Below the pieces are notes generated by a model, which was given only the letters and a program-made list of their open reading frames with translations, had not been told where the DNA came from and searched no databases. The position numbers and the translations under genes are program-made. A stretch of 64,000 nt of DNA from Streptomyces purpureus (GTDB lineage: Bacteria > Actinomycetota > Actinomycetes > Streptomycetales > Streptomycetaceae), in contig NZ_BMQQ01000025.1 in assembly GCF_014648195.1 (NCBI RefSeq), positions 47,697 to 111,696 of the forward strand. Reading direction: 5' to 3'. How positions within the stretch are numbered: position 1 is the first letter of the stretch; each line of letters opens with the position of its first letter. Positions 1-8,301 of the stretch are shown piece after piece.

Positions 1-265
1 TGATGGCGATCTTGCCGTTGATGTCGGAGATGTCGGTGACGGCGTTCTTCGAGAGCCAGCGCTTGGGCATCGTGATCTTCTCGAACTGGCCGGTGTTGAG
101 GGCCGTGTAGGGCACCACTTCGCTCTTGACGCGGTACGCCGACACTTCGGGGCCGACCTTGGAGTTCGCGTCGCTGATCACCGAGAGCACACCGGCGAAG
201 GCACCGAAGGCGCACAGGACGGACAGCAGCAGGAGTATGACGCCGCGGCGCTGGCGGGAGTTCAT
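1..265 (-). CDS. cpaB: Flp/Tad pilus assembly protein CpaB (5' part, cut by window edge)
   Basis: Only the first 88 codons are in the window; the gene runs off the left edge. The product starts with MNSRQRRGVILLLLSV, a short basic stretch followed by one membrane-spanning segment. It continues into a periplasmic-type region (VSAYRVKSEVVPYTALNTG) that resembles the SAF-like start of CpaB/RcpC, the protein that accompanies the Flp pilus machinery. The ATG is preceded by GAGG about 9 bases upstream. It lies 87 bases downstream of the zinc-ribbon gene on the same strand, so the two are probably cotranscribed and continue into a Tad/Flp locus to the left. The family call rests on the amino-terminal part alone. 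Confidence 0.7.
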   Translation of the reverse strand, partial: MNSRQRRGVILLLLSVLCAFGAFAGVLSVISDANSKVGPEVSAYRVKSEVVPYTALNTGQFEKITMPKRWLSKNAVTDISDINGKIAI

Positions 266-352
266 GGCCGTACAACCTCGATCGGATGCCGTGAGCGGAC
301 AGGGGACGTACAGGGCACGAGAGGGACGAGGGGGCGAGCGGGCGCCCCTTCC

Positions 353-1225
353 CTATGGGACACGGGCGGGGAGCGTGTGGTTCTCGGCCGTGGGGAGCGG
401 CGCCGAGCAGAAGCCGCAGCGGTCGCCTATGAGTTCCATGCCGCACCAGTGGCATTTCTCGCGCCGTACGGAGGCGACCAGTTGGTAGACGACGGAGATG
501 TCCGGGAGGTAGGCGGCGAACTCCACCAGCTTGCCGGTGCCCCACCAGCGTGGCGAGTCGGCGGGGAGTGCTGCCTCCTGGACGCCCTGGACCTGCCAGC
601 CGGGGGCGAGGACGGTGGTGGGCCAGTCGGACTGCAACTGGCCTTTGGCCAGCAGGAGCTGGGTGGCGAACTCCGGTCCGGCGAGGGGTTCGGCGTCCGG
701 GCCGATCTTGAGGAGCTGGGGGTTGGGGGCGGCGAGTACGGCGAACTGCGAGCCGGGCATCCAGCCTTTGAGGTGCGCCTTGAGGCTGACGGGTACGCGG
801 TCGAGCCGGGCGACGGAGTTGAGGACGGCTCCCGCGTAGATGTAGTGGGAGAGCAGCCGCGCCGCCGAGGCGACGACGCCGGGGCTGAAGTCGCAGACGG
901 AGAGCTGTCGCAACTGCCGTACGAGGACGGCGATCCCGAGCGGCGGGAGGCTGGACTTGAGCAGGGCGACCCGGTCGCTCTCCATGATGGACCGGACGGC
1001 GTGCAGCCGCTGTTCGAGGGCGGGGTCGACCGACGACGGACACACCACGACGACGTATCCGTGCTGTTCCAGCAGGATCTGCATCTCGGCCAGCGCGGAT
1101 TCCAGGGGCTGGACGTCCGGTGCCCGGAACACGGCTGCTGTGGGCGTCTGTTGGTCGGTCGGCGGAAGCACCAGGTCAGCACTGGTGACCGCAATCGCTG
1201 TCGGCACTTCTGGTTCCCCGTCCAC
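353..1225 (-). CDS. conserved protein with C-terminal zinc ribbon, Tad-locus associated
   Basis: 290 residues, no signal peptide or membrane segment. Most of the protein has no domain I can name. The last 45 residues carry CHWCGMELIGDRCGFC, two CxxC knuckles typical of a zinc ribbon. Start is GTG with GGAG 6 bases upstream; in-frame sequence before it looks non-coding. It precedes cpaB on the same strand, and similar proteins are, to my knowledge, found next to pilus-like genes in Streptomyces. It might be a regulator or an assembly factor for that locus, but nothing in the sequence shows which. Biochemical function unknown. Confidence 0.65.
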   Translation of the reverse strand: MDGEPEVPTAIAVTSADLVLPPTDQQTPTAAVFRAPDVQPLESALAEMQILLEQHGYVVVVCPSSVDPALEQRLHAVRSIMESDRVALLKSSLPPLGIAVLVRQLRQLSVCDFSPGVVASAARLLSHYIYAGAVLNSVARLDRVPVSLKAHLKGWMPGSQFAVLAAPNPQLLKIGPDAEPLAGPEFATQLLLAKGQLQSDWPTTVLAPGWQVQGVQEAALPADSPRWWGTGKLVEFAAYLPDISVVYQLVASVRREKCHWCGMELIGDRCGFCSAPLPTAENHTLPARVP

Positions 1226-1703
1226 TCCGGTCTCCGGGACTCCGGTGACCGCAGATCGTGTACTGCGCAGTGCGGCTGCATCTGCACTTTAGCCACGACT
1301 TACTGGCCGGTGAACACCCAATCTTTGACCCCAGGAACCAACCTGACCATCATTCGCCATCAAAGTCGGACAGAGCGGGCGGCACCTTCGGTAAACATTC
1401 GATCGCCCTCGTGATCCATTCGAAAGGTGAAGGCGAAACGAACGCCGAATTGCGCCGGTGAATCACCCCGTGAAGACGTTCCCCCGATGACGTTCATATG
1501 AATGCGGAATCACGCGTTCAGGTGGTTTGAAGTGCTCGGATCGATTGGGGCCCGGCCCAGGCGGAGTTGGGCCCCGCAGTGGGCCCGCGGGCCCATGCCC
1601 CGAGCCGTACGCCTCACTAGGCTCGCCGCCGACCAGCGGCCACAGGGGCACCCGCCCGGGGGTGGCCTTCGGGCTCGGCGGCAGTGACACGGAGGGCATC
1701 GGG
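1226..1703. other. 478-base divergent intergenic region
   Basis: This region separates the minus-strand zinc-ribbon gene from the plus-strand prepilin-like gene. Its left half is less GC-rich than the genes around it. On plus, TAGGCT at 1618-1623 fits a Streptomyces -10 element and would give a leader of about 80 bases, but no good -35 is seen. A GC-only palindrome GGGCCCGCGGGCCC lies at 1581-1594. I see no convincing gene: open frames extending the prepilin gene upstream lack coding character and a ribosome-binding site. Confidence 0.45.
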
Positions 1704-3257
1704 ATGACTGAGGGGGGCCGGATACCGCCGGCGCGGGGGCGGCTGCGGTCGGACCGGGGGGCCACCGCCACCGAGTACATGGGGACGGTCGTGGTGGTCG
1801 CCGCCGTCATCGGCGCGCTGACGACCACCGGCATCGGGGCACAGATCGCCGGCAAGATCGCCGCCGAGATCTGCCGGCTCACCGGCGGCGCCAACTGCGG
1901 CGGAGGGAACCAGAACACCGCCGCGCCACCCAAGGACGCCGATTTCGAGCCACCGCTCTGTCAGATCTCCGCCATCAGCGACAAGGCGGGCGCCAAGGCG
2001 AAGTTCCTGTTCATCGAATGGGGCCAGGAGTACGGCTTCCAGGAGCAGCGTTTCAAGGCGAAGACCGACATCAACAAAGACGGGGTGATCAACGACAAGG
2101 ACGAGCTCGTCATGGTCACCTTCACCGATGCCGCGTCGCTCGGGGCGAAGAAGGACTTCTCACCCAAGGCCAAGATAGGCAAGCTCGGCTCGGACAAGAT
2201 CGAACTGGGTGCCGGAATCAAGGTCACCAACGGAGACACCTGGGTCTTCGAGAGCGAGGAGGAGGCCAAACGCTTCCGGGACGACATCGAGAAGCTCAAG
2301 ATGTACGAGATACGACGGAAGTCTCCCGGCGGCGCCGACGCCAGCGTCGGCGACAGCATCCTCTACCTTTTCGGCAAGGGTCCCCTCAAGGACGAGGAGG
2401 AGACCCGCGAGCGGATCGAGCGGGATCTCGGCAACAACCGGCAGATCAGCTACGGCAAGGTCGGTGTCGAGGGTTCGGCGGCCGGCGGCATCAAGATCTC
2501 GGCCGGGGACGACAAGAAGCTGAGCGCCACGCTGGGCGGCAACGCCAAGATCACCCCCGAGGTGACCTGGACGGACAACAAGTACAAGAACAACAAGTCC
2601 TACACCTACTCCGCCTCGATCGAGTACGGCACGAAGGTCGGCTACGAGGCGGGCGCGATCAACGGCGAGTCCTCCGCCAGCACCACCCAGACCGGCACGA
2701 TCACGGTCACCAAGGACAAGACCACCGGGAAGATCATCCGTATCGACATGACCCGGACCGTCGAGAAGGGCGCGACCAAGGACGGCGCCAAGGTCAAGGG
2801 CGACAACGGCAAGAAGGACGACGACAAGAAGGACGGCAGCGTCGGCGGCAAGGGCACCGACACCCAGACCGGTATCGACGTCTACACCAACACCGTCACC
2901 TTCCCCACCGGCCCCGAGGGCGACGCCGACCGCGCGATCGCCGAGAAGTGGCTGGACGGCTACGGGGACAACACCGCGCCCTTCACCTACATGTTCGACG
3001 AGCACGCCCCCACCAAGCGGCCGGGCGCCGACGACCCCTTCGGCCGGCTGCTCTTCGACAAGGGCAAGTCCAGCAAGACGCGGTACACCGGCAAGACGGA
3101 CGCGGCGGAGTACGGCTTCGATCTCAACCTGGGCCTCAGCCTCGGCTTCTCGGTCAGCACCGAGAAGAAGGAGGAGATGCTCAACGACGCCCAGTTCCTG
3201 GGCGCGCCCCGAGGCGACCAGCGGTCATATGTTCCGTACAGCTACTGTGCGAACTGA
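1704..3257 (+). CDS. large secreted protein with class III (Flp-type) prepilin signal and EF-hand-like loop
   Basis: 517 residues. Residues 15-40 read RSDRGATATEY followed by a hydrophobic helix. G19-A20 with Glu at mature position +5 and Tyr at +6 is the classic Flp/TadE prepilin-peptidase site, so the protein should be cut there and share the pilin export route. Unlike 50-60 residue Flp pilins, it has about 450 further residues, rich in Lys, Gly, Thr and Asp and strand-like. A DxNxDGxINxxD loop at residues 122-133 matches an EF-hand/dockerin calcium site. Start ATG has GGAGGG 10 bases upstream; a longer in-frame extension to 1527 was rejected. The C-terminal domain is unknown to me. A lipoprotein gene follows after 46 bases. 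Confidence 0.75.
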   Translation: MTEGGRIPPARGRLRSDRGATATEYMGTVVVVAAVIGALTTTGIGAQIAGKIAAEICRLTGGANCGGGNQNTAAPPKDADFEPPLCQISAISDKAGAKAKFLFIEWGQEYGFQEQRFKAKTDINKDGVINDKDELVMVTFTDAASLGAKKDFSPKAKIGKLGSDKIELGAGIKVTNGDTWVFESEEEAKRFRDDIEKLKMYEIRRKSPGGADASVGDSILYLFGKGPLKDEEETRERIERDLGNNRQISYGKVGVEGSAAGGIKISAGDDKKLSATLGGNAKITPEVTWTDNKYKNNKSYTYSASIEYGTKVGYEAGAINGESSASTTQTGTITVTKDKTTGKIIRIDMTRTVEKGATKDGAKVKGDNGKKDDDKKDGSVGGKGTDTQTGIDVYTNTVTFPTGPEGDADRAIAEKWLDGYGDNTAPFTYMFDEHAPTKRPGADDPFGRLLFDKGKSSKTRYTGKTDAAEYGFDLNLGLSLGFSVSTEKKEEMLNDAQFLGAPRGDQRSYVPYSYCAN

Positions 3258-3303
3258 TCCGGACGACCGTGCACGCGACCCGTACGACAGAAGTGGGGAA
3301 GCC

Positions 3304-3876
3304 ATGATCATCAGGACCGGCCGGCGCGCCGTCGCGGCCTTCGGCGCCGCGCTCCTCGCGAGCGCCGTCCTCACCGGCTGCGGGGGCGAGGACGCCCCCG
3401 CGGCCGCGGTACCGCAGGGCTGGGGGGAGCTGCGGACAGCCGGGGTCGACGTCGCGTACCCCAAGGGGTTCAAGGAGCAGGGCGCGGGTGAGCGGAGCAA
3501 GTACAACGCCGCCGCGGCCACGCTCACCCAAGGCGGCCGGACCGTCGGCCTGATCACGGTCCAGCTGGACTTCACCAACGCCGACTCGGCCGAGGAGGCG
3601 GCGATCGGCGCCGAGGCCGGGGTGCAGCTGGGCTCCACGATCGAGGGGACGAAGGACGTCGAGATCGCGGGGACGGACGACGCCAAGCGGGTCGACTTCG
3701 CGTTCACCTCGAGCGGCGAGGAGAACACCCCGGTCGCCGGGACGCGGGTGCACGGCACGATCGTGACCGGCCTTGACTCCAAGGACGTGACGTTCGCGGT
3801 GCGGATCGACGCCCAGAAGGGTGTGCTCGACGACGCCGACCTGCGGAGGATCATCGAGTCGATCGAGGTGCACTAG
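3304..3876 (+). CDS. secreted lipoprotein, unknown function
   Basis: 190 residues. The start MIIRTGRRAVAAFGAALLAS and then VLTGCGG is a lipoprotein signal peptide; the lipobox LTGC would place a lipidated Cys near residue 27. The mature part (WGELRTAGVDVAYPKGFKEQ onward) resembles the small alpha/beta lipoproteins common in actinobacteria, but I cannot assign a named domain. ATG is chosen over an upstream frame extension because GGGGA sits 7-11 bases before it and the lipobox then falls at the normal distance. It is 46 bases after the prepilin-like gene and 2 bases before the DUF3592-like gene, so all three are probably one transcript. Confidence 0.75.
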   Translation: MIIRTGRRAVAAFGAALLASAVLTGCGGEDAPAAAVPQGWGELRTAGVDVAYPKGFKEQGAGERSKYNAAAATLTQGGRTVGLITVQLDFTNADSAEEAAIGAEAGVQLGSTIEGTKDVEIAGTDDAKRVDFAFTSSGEENTPVAGTRVHGTIVTGLDSKDVTFAVRIDAQKGVLDDADLRRIIESIEVH

Positions 3877-3878
3877 GG

Positions 3879-4301
3879 ATGCGGGTCGCCGGCGGTGAGT
3901 ACCTCCTCTACGGGTTCCTGGCGGCCTTCTTCGGCTTCATCGCGGTGAGGTACGCGCTGCGGCTCACGACGGTGGTGCGGACGCTGCGCCGCGGTGTGCG
4001 CACCACCGGGGAGTGTGTGCGGATCCGCCGTCCGCACAGCGACTCCGATGTGCGGGAGTACCACTTCGCCTTCCGCACCGAGGACGGCAGGACCGTCGAG
4101 TTCGAGGACTTCACCGGCTGGGCGATGCGTACCGGCACCGCCGTCACCGTCACCTACGATCCGGCGGCCCCGGAGCGTACGGCGACCATCGCGGGCCGGG
4201 GCAGCTGGTCGCCCGTGCTCTCCAGCGCCGCGCTGGTGGCCGGCTGCGGGCTCGGCTTCCTGGTCTTCACCACCGTGCTGCTTTACGAGATCTTCGGCTG
4301 A
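3879..4301 (+). CDS. DUF3592-like membrane protein
   Basis: 140 residues with a hydrophobic segment at about residues 6-24 and another at about 112-136. Between them is a soluble beta-rich stretch (EYHFAFRTEDGRTVEFEDFTGWAMRTGT ... VTYDP), the pattern of DUF3592 proteins. The function of this family is not established. It begins 2 bases after the lipoprotein stop, which argues for cotranscription and perhaps translational coupling. Confidence 0.65.
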   Translation: MRVAGGEYLLYGFLAAFFGFIAVRYALRLTTVVRTLRRGVRTTGECVRIRRPHSDSDVREYHFAFRTEDGRTVEFEDFTGWAMRTGTAVTVTYDPAAPERTATIAGRGSWSPVLSSAALVAGCGLGFLVFTTVLLYEIFG

Positions 4302-4336
4302 TCCCCTTCCCCCCACCTCGCACTCCAGGGATTCCC

Positions 4337-4786
4337 ATGTCGTACTACGGACACCACCACTCGCCCGCCCGCCCCGCGGGGAAGCCGTTCTTCGCGCTGA
4401 TGAAGGCGTGGGGGGCGGGCCTCGTGGTCCTGATGCTCACCTCGTACCTCCAGATCGCCCACTTCTACGAGACGTTCGCGACCCCGGAGCGTCTGGAGAG
4501 CTTCGGCGGTGTGCTGTGGCTGGTCCATCTGCCGAACGCGGTGTGCATCGCGCTGTCGGTGTGGGTGGCCGCGCGGGTGCACCCGGAGCCGTACCGTGAC
4601 TCGCCCGTGCGGCACATGAGCGCGGCGTTCGCGGTGCCGGTGGCCGCGCAGCTGGTGTCGTACACGATCGCGGCGGGCCTGCCCTGGCGTGATCTGGGGG
4701 CGCTGAGTGTGGCGATGTCGCTCGCGGTGCTGGTGGTGGGGTGTGTGGCGGGGTACTTCGGGGACCGGCTGCGCGCCGACGGGTGA
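4337..4786 (+). CDS. small four-helix membrane protein
   Basis: 149 residues. After a His-rich start (MSYYGHHHSPARPAGK) there are about four hydrophobic segments (around residues 17-35, 55-75, 95-113, 122-142). No motif or family is recognised. The ATG lies 35 bases after the DUF3592-like gene, with CCAGGG 7-12 bases upstream. A hairpin follows at 4811, so this is probably the last gene of the operon that begins with the prepilin-like protein. Confidence 0.65.
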   Translation: MSYYGHHHSPARPAGKPFFALMKAWGAGLVVLMLTSYLQIAHFYETFATPERLESFGGVLWLVHLPNAVCIALSVWVAARVHPEPYRDSPVRHMSAAFAVPVAAQLVSYTIAAGLPWRDLGALSVAMSLAVLVVGCVAGYFGDRLRADG

Positions 4787-4810
4787 GGGACAAGGCGGCC
4801 GTTTCGGGTC

Positions 4811-4836
4811 AGGGCCTCCGCCGCGGCGGGGGCCCT
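4811..4836 (+). terminator. hairpin terminator after the prepilin-like operon
   Basis: Left arm AGGGCCTCCGCC (4811-4822) pairs with 4825-4836 with one mismatch, 2-base loop, followed by TTCG. It lies between the membrane-protein gene and the chitinase promoter. Confidence 0.55.
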
Positions 4837-4863
4837 TTCGTATACGGGCTGCCGGCAGAGGTC

Positions 4864-4890
4864 TTGACAACCCCATTGGTCTGGACCACC
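4864..4890 (+). promoter_or_regulatory. chitinase promoter region with DasR-type site
   Basis: ATTGGTCTGGACCACC at 4875-4890 matches 13 of 16 positions of the DasR-responsive element ACTGGTCTAGACCACT, and its core GGTCTGGACC is almost fully symmetric. TTGACA at 4864-4869 fits a -35 element. The DasR-like site would then cover the spacer and the weak -10 (CACCTT, 17 bases on). DasR is the N-acetylglucosamine-responsive GntR regulator that controls chitinase genes in Streptomyces. The match and its position fit that role; binding is inferred. Confidence 0.6.
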
Positions 4891-4958
4891 TTGTAGCCCC
4901 AGCGGTGGCCACCGTTTCCTCCCCTCCACACCCCCAACTCCCCCACCGGAGGCCGTCA

Positions 4959-6683
4959 GTGGACCGCACCACACACCCGCCCCACGCCCGTCCGCGCAGA
5001 CGCGCGCATACCCTGCTCGGCGGCGCCCTGGCCCTCGCCGTCGGGTCCGGGCTCGCCCTCACCGGTGGCGCCGGGGTCGCGCTGGCCGCCGATGTGAACG
5101 TCGCCAAGAACGCCGGATTCGAGGCGGGCCTGAGCAACTGGAGCTGTACGGCGGGCAGCGGGGCGGCCGTCACCTCGCCCGTACGCACCGGCGCCGGGGC
5201 CCTCAAGGCCACCCCGGCCGGGCAGGACAACGCCCGGTGCAGCCAGGTCGTGACGGTGAAGCCGGGGTCGACGTACACGCTCAGCGCCTGGGTGCGCGGC
5301 GGCTACGCCTACCTCGGCGCGAGCGGCACCGGAACGACCGACGTGTCGACCTGGACGCCGGACAGCACCGCCTGGAAGCAGCTGACCACCACGTTCACCA
5401 CCGGCGCCAACACCCGCTCCGTGACGGTGTACACGCACGGCTGGTACGGGCAGAGCGCGTACCACGTCGACGACGTGTCGGTCTTCGGCCCCGACGGGGG
5501 CGGCGGGCAGGACCCCGACCCGGTCGTGCCGCCCACGCCCGCCGGGCTCGCGGTCGGCGCGGTCACCTCCTCGTCCGTCGCGCTGAGCTGGAGCGGCGCC
5601 TCCGGCGCCACCGGCTACCACGTCTACCGCGACGGCACCCGGGTCCAGTCGGTGACCGGCACGTCGGCGACCGTGAGCGGGCTCGCCGCCAACACCGCGT
5701 ACCAGTTCCAGGTCTCGGCCACCAACGCGGCCGGCGAGTCCGCGAAGTCGGCGGCGGTGACCGGCCGGACCAGCCCCGGCGGCCAGAACCCGAACCCTGC
5801 GGTGCCCAGGCACGCCCTGACCGGCTACTGGCAGAACTTCAACAACGGCGCCACCGTGCAGAAGCTGCGGGATGTGCAGGCGCAGTACGACATCATCGCC
5901 GTGTCGTTCGCCGACTCGACCGCCACGCCGGGCCAGATCGTCTTCAACCTCGACCCGGCCGTCGGCTACGCCTCGGTCGCCGACTTCAAGGCGGACATCG
6001 CGGCGAAGAAGGCCGCCGGCAAGTCGGTGATCATCTCGGTGGGCGGCGAGAAGGGCAACGTCACCATCAACAGCGACGCCTCGGCGACGGCGTTCGCGAA
6101 CAGCGCGTACGCCCTGATGCAGGAGTACGGCTTCAGCGGGGTCGACATCGACCTGGAGCACGGCATCAACTCCACGTATCTGACCAAGGCGCTGCGCCAG
6201 CTCTCCGCCAAGGCCGGGGCGGGCATGGTGCTCACGATGGCCCCGCAGACGATCGACATGCAGAACACCGGCACCGAGTACTTCAAGACGGCGCTGGCGG
6301 TCAAGGACATCCTCACGGTCGTCAACATGCAGTACTACAACAGCGGTTCGATGCTGGGCTGTGACGGCAAGGTGTACGCGCAGGGTTCGGTGGACTTCCT
6401 GACCGCGCTCGCCTGCATCCAGCTGGAGGGCGGCCTGGACGCCTCGCAGGTCGGCCTCGGGGTGCCCGCCTCGACGCGGGGCGCGGGCAGCGGTTACGTC
6501 GACCCGTCGATCGTGAAGAACGCGCTCGACTGCCTGACCCGGGGCACGGGCTGCGGCTCCTTCAAGCCGTCGAAGACCTACCCGGCGCTGCGCGGCGCGA
6601 TGACCTGGTCCACCAACTGGGACGCGACGGCCGGGAACGCCTGGTCCAACGCGGTCGGTCCGCACGTGCACAACCTCCCGTAA
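4959..6683 (+). CDS. secreted GH18 chitinase (CBM - FnIII - GH18)
   Basis: 574 residues. Start GTG with GGAGG 7-11 bases upstream. A basic, twin-Arg-containing signal peptide (PRRRAHTLLGG ... GVALA) ends near residue 45. Then come a carbohydrate-binding module of the CBM4/9/16 fold (about 46-180, NAGFEAGLSNW), a linker rich in Gly, Pro and Asp, a fibronectin III domain (about 187-268), and a GH18 barrel (about 280-574). The catalytic motif reads SGVDIDLE, with D396, D398 and acid E400; the usual first Asp of DGxDxDxE is Ser, as in many actinobacterial GH18 enzymes. Substrate-side residues QYYNSG near residue 460 also fit. The enzyme should hydrolyse chitin outside the cell. The upstream DasR-type site fits induction by chitin breakdown products. 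Confidence 0.9.
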   Translation: MDRTTHPPHARPRRRAHTLLGGALALAVGSGLALTGGAGVALAADVNVAKNAGFEAGLSNWSCTAGSGAAVTSPVRTGAGALKATPAGQDNARCSQVVTVKPGSTYTLSAWVRGGYAYLGASGTGTTDVSTWTPDSTAWKQLTTTFTTGANTRSVTVYTHGWYGQSAYHVDDVSVFGPDGGGGQDPDPVVPPTPAGLAVGAVTSSSVALSWSGASGATGYHVYRDGTRVQSVTGTSATVSGLAANTAYQFQVSATNAAGESAKSAAVTGRTSPGGQNPNPAVPRHALTGYWQNFNNGATVQKLRDVQAQYDIIAVSFADSTATPGQIVFNLDPAVGYASVADFKADIAAKKAAGKSVIISVGGEKGNVTINSDASATAFANSAYALMQEYGFSGVDIDLEHGINSTYLTKALRQLSAKAGAGMVLTMAPQTIDMQNTGTEYFKTALAVKDILTVVNMQYYNSGSMLGCDGKVYAQGSVDFLTALACIQLEGGLDASQVGLGVPASTRGAGSGYVDPSIVKNALDCLTRGTGCGSFKPSKTYPALRGAMTWSTNWDATAGNAWSNAVGPHVHNLP

Positions 6684-6696
6684 CGCCAGGGGAGTT

Positions 6697-6734
6697 CCGG
6701 TGGCGCCGTCCCTGCCCGGGGGCGGCGCCACTGG
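6697..6734 (+). terminator. hairpin after the chitinase gene
   Basis: CCGGTGGCGCCG (6697-6708) pairs with 6723-6734 with one mismatch. It begins 14 bases after the chitinase stop. No T-tract follows. Confidence 0.5.
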
Positions 6735-6747
6735 CCGAACCACCCTC

Positions 6748-6776
6748 TTGACCGGAGCATGCCAACGGCCCATCCT
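6748..6776 (+). promoter_or_regulatory. possible promoter of the carboxypeptidase gene
   Basis: TTGACC (6748-6753), a 17-base spacer and CATCCT (6771-6776) resemble a vegetative Streptomyces promoter. The predicted transcript starts about 50 bases before the ATG. No operator symmetry is seen. Confidence 0.35.
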
Positions 6777-6833
6777 GTGGCGGAACCGCACCATCACGTC
6801 GCACACCCCCACACTCCCCACCCAGGAGACAGC

Positions 6834-8183
6834 ATGCGACTACGAATCCGCGGAAGAAGGTCCGCCACCCTCGCGGCCCTTCTGGCGGTCGCCCTGGCGG
6901 CGCCGCTCTCCGCCACCGACTCCTCGGCCGGATCCGGTCCGGTGACGGCCGCCGCGAGCTCCGCCGTGGCCGCCGAGGAGACGATCCGGCAGTACGAGAT
7001 CCACGGCCCGTCCACCCCGGCCGAACGTACCGCCGTCGCCGCCACCGGTGTCTCCGTCGACGAGGCCGACGACCACGCGATCGTCGTCAGCGCCAACGAG
7101 GCCCAGCTGCGCAAGCTCAAGGCCCTCGGCTACGCCCCCAAGGCGCTGCCCGCCCCGCCCGCCCGCAACAGCGGCGCGGCCGTGAAGCCCATGGACTTCC
7201 CGTCGGCCGACTCGCGGTACCACAACTACGCCGAGATGAACACGGAGATCAACCAGCGTCTCGCGCAGTACCCGAACATCATGAGCAAGCGTGTCATCGG
7301 CAAGACGTACCAGGGCCGGGACATCGTCGCCATCAAGATCAGCGACAACGTCGCCACCGACGAGAACGAGCCCGAGGTCCTCTTCACCCACCACCAGCAC
7401 GCCCGCGAGCACCTCACGGTCGAGATGGCGCTGTACCTGCTGCGGGAGTTCGGCGCGGGCTACGGCTCCGACAGCCGGATCACCAACGCCGTCAACAACC
7501 GCGAGATCTGGATCGTGCCGGACCTCAACCCGGACGGCGGCGAGTACGACATCGCCACCGGCTCGTACCGCAGCTGGCGCAAGAACCGGCAGCCCAACGC
7601 CGGCTCCAGCTACGTCGGTACGGACATGAACCGCAACTGGGACTACAAGTGGGGCTGCTGCGGCGGCTCCTCGGGCTCCTTCAGCTCCGAGACGTACCGC
7701 GGCAAGAACCCCGAGTCGGCCCCCGAGGTGAAGGTCGTCGCCGACTTCGTCCGCTCCCGGGTCGTCGGCGGAAAGCAGCAGATCAAGGCCGGTATCGACT
7801 TCCACACCTACAGCGAGCTGGTGCTCTGGCCGTTCGGGTACACCAACGCGGACACCGCGCCCGGCATGACCCAGGACGACCGCAACGCCTTCGCCGCCGT
7901 GGGCCGGAAGATGGCCGCCAGCAACGGCTACACCCCCGAGCAGTCCAGCGACCTCTACATCACGGACGGGTCGATCGACGACTGGCTGTGGGGCGCGCAG
8001 AAGATCTTCGGCTACACCTTCGAGATGTATCCGTCCGGCTGGGGCGGCGGCGGTTTCTACCCGCCCGACGAGGTCATCGAGCGCGAGACGAGCCGTAACC
8101 GCGACGCCGTGCTCCAGCTCGTGGAGAACGCCGACTGCATGTACCGATCCATCGGCAAGGAGCAGCAGTACTGCACCAGTTGA
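6834..8183 (+). CDS. secreted zinc carboxypeptidase, M14 family (carboxypeptidase T-like)
   Basis: 449 residues. Signal peptide MRLRIRGRRSATLAALLAVALA, then a propeptide of about 90 residues, then the M14 catalytic domain from about residue 125. The zinc ligands are H189 and E192 in HARE and H324 in DFHTYSE. The catalytic Glu is E397 in YTFEMYP; the substrate-binding Arg/Asn pair lies in TDMNRNWDY. It should remove C-terminal amino acids from extracellular peptides. ATG has AGGAG 8-12 bases upstream. It is monocistronic between the chitinase hairpin and the kinase gene. Together with the chitinase it suggests a secreted-hydrolase pair for scavenging. Confidence 0.9.
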   Translation: MRLRIRGRRSATLAALLAVALAAPLSATDSSAGSGPVTAAASSAVAAEETIRQYEIHGPSTPAERTAVAATGVSVDEADDHAIVVSANEAQLRKLKALGYAPKALPAPPARNSGAAVKPMDFPSADSRYHNYAEMNTEINQRLAQYPNIMSKRVIGKTYQGRDIVAIKISDNVATDENEPEVLFTHHQHAREHLTVEMALYLLREFGAGYGSDSRITNAVNNREIWIVPDLNPDGGEYDIATGSYRSWRKNRQPNAGSSYVGTDMNRNWDYKWGCCGGSSGSFSSETYRGKNPESAPEVKVVADFVRSRVVGGKQQIKAGIDFHTYSELVLWPFGYTNADTAPGMTQDDRNAFAAVGRKMAASNGYTPEQSSDLYITDGSIDDWLWGAQKIFGYTFEMYPSGWGGGGFYPPDEVIERETSRNRDAVLQLVENADCMYRSIGKEQQYCTS

Positions 8184-8301
8184 CGGCTGTCCGTGGGTCT
8201 CTCTGTCCCAGTTCCGTCCCGGACGGGGAGACCCATGGAACACCCGCCCCCGCCGTGGCACTGTGGTGACGCAGGAATGCTGCGGCAGGGGGAGGTGCGG
8301 C

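Noticed and set aside
1527..1703. 59-codon amino-terminal extension of the prepilin-like protein
   Set aside because: It would bury the prepilin signal; codon use is not coding-like and a good ribosome-binding site precedes ATG 1704.
4956..6821. 621-codon open frame on minus
   Set aside because: Antisense to the chitinase gene, no recognisable domain.
8193..8235. TGGGTCTC/GAGACCCA considered as a terminator after the carboxypeptidase
   Set aside because: Only 8 pairs with a 26-base loop; too weak to list.
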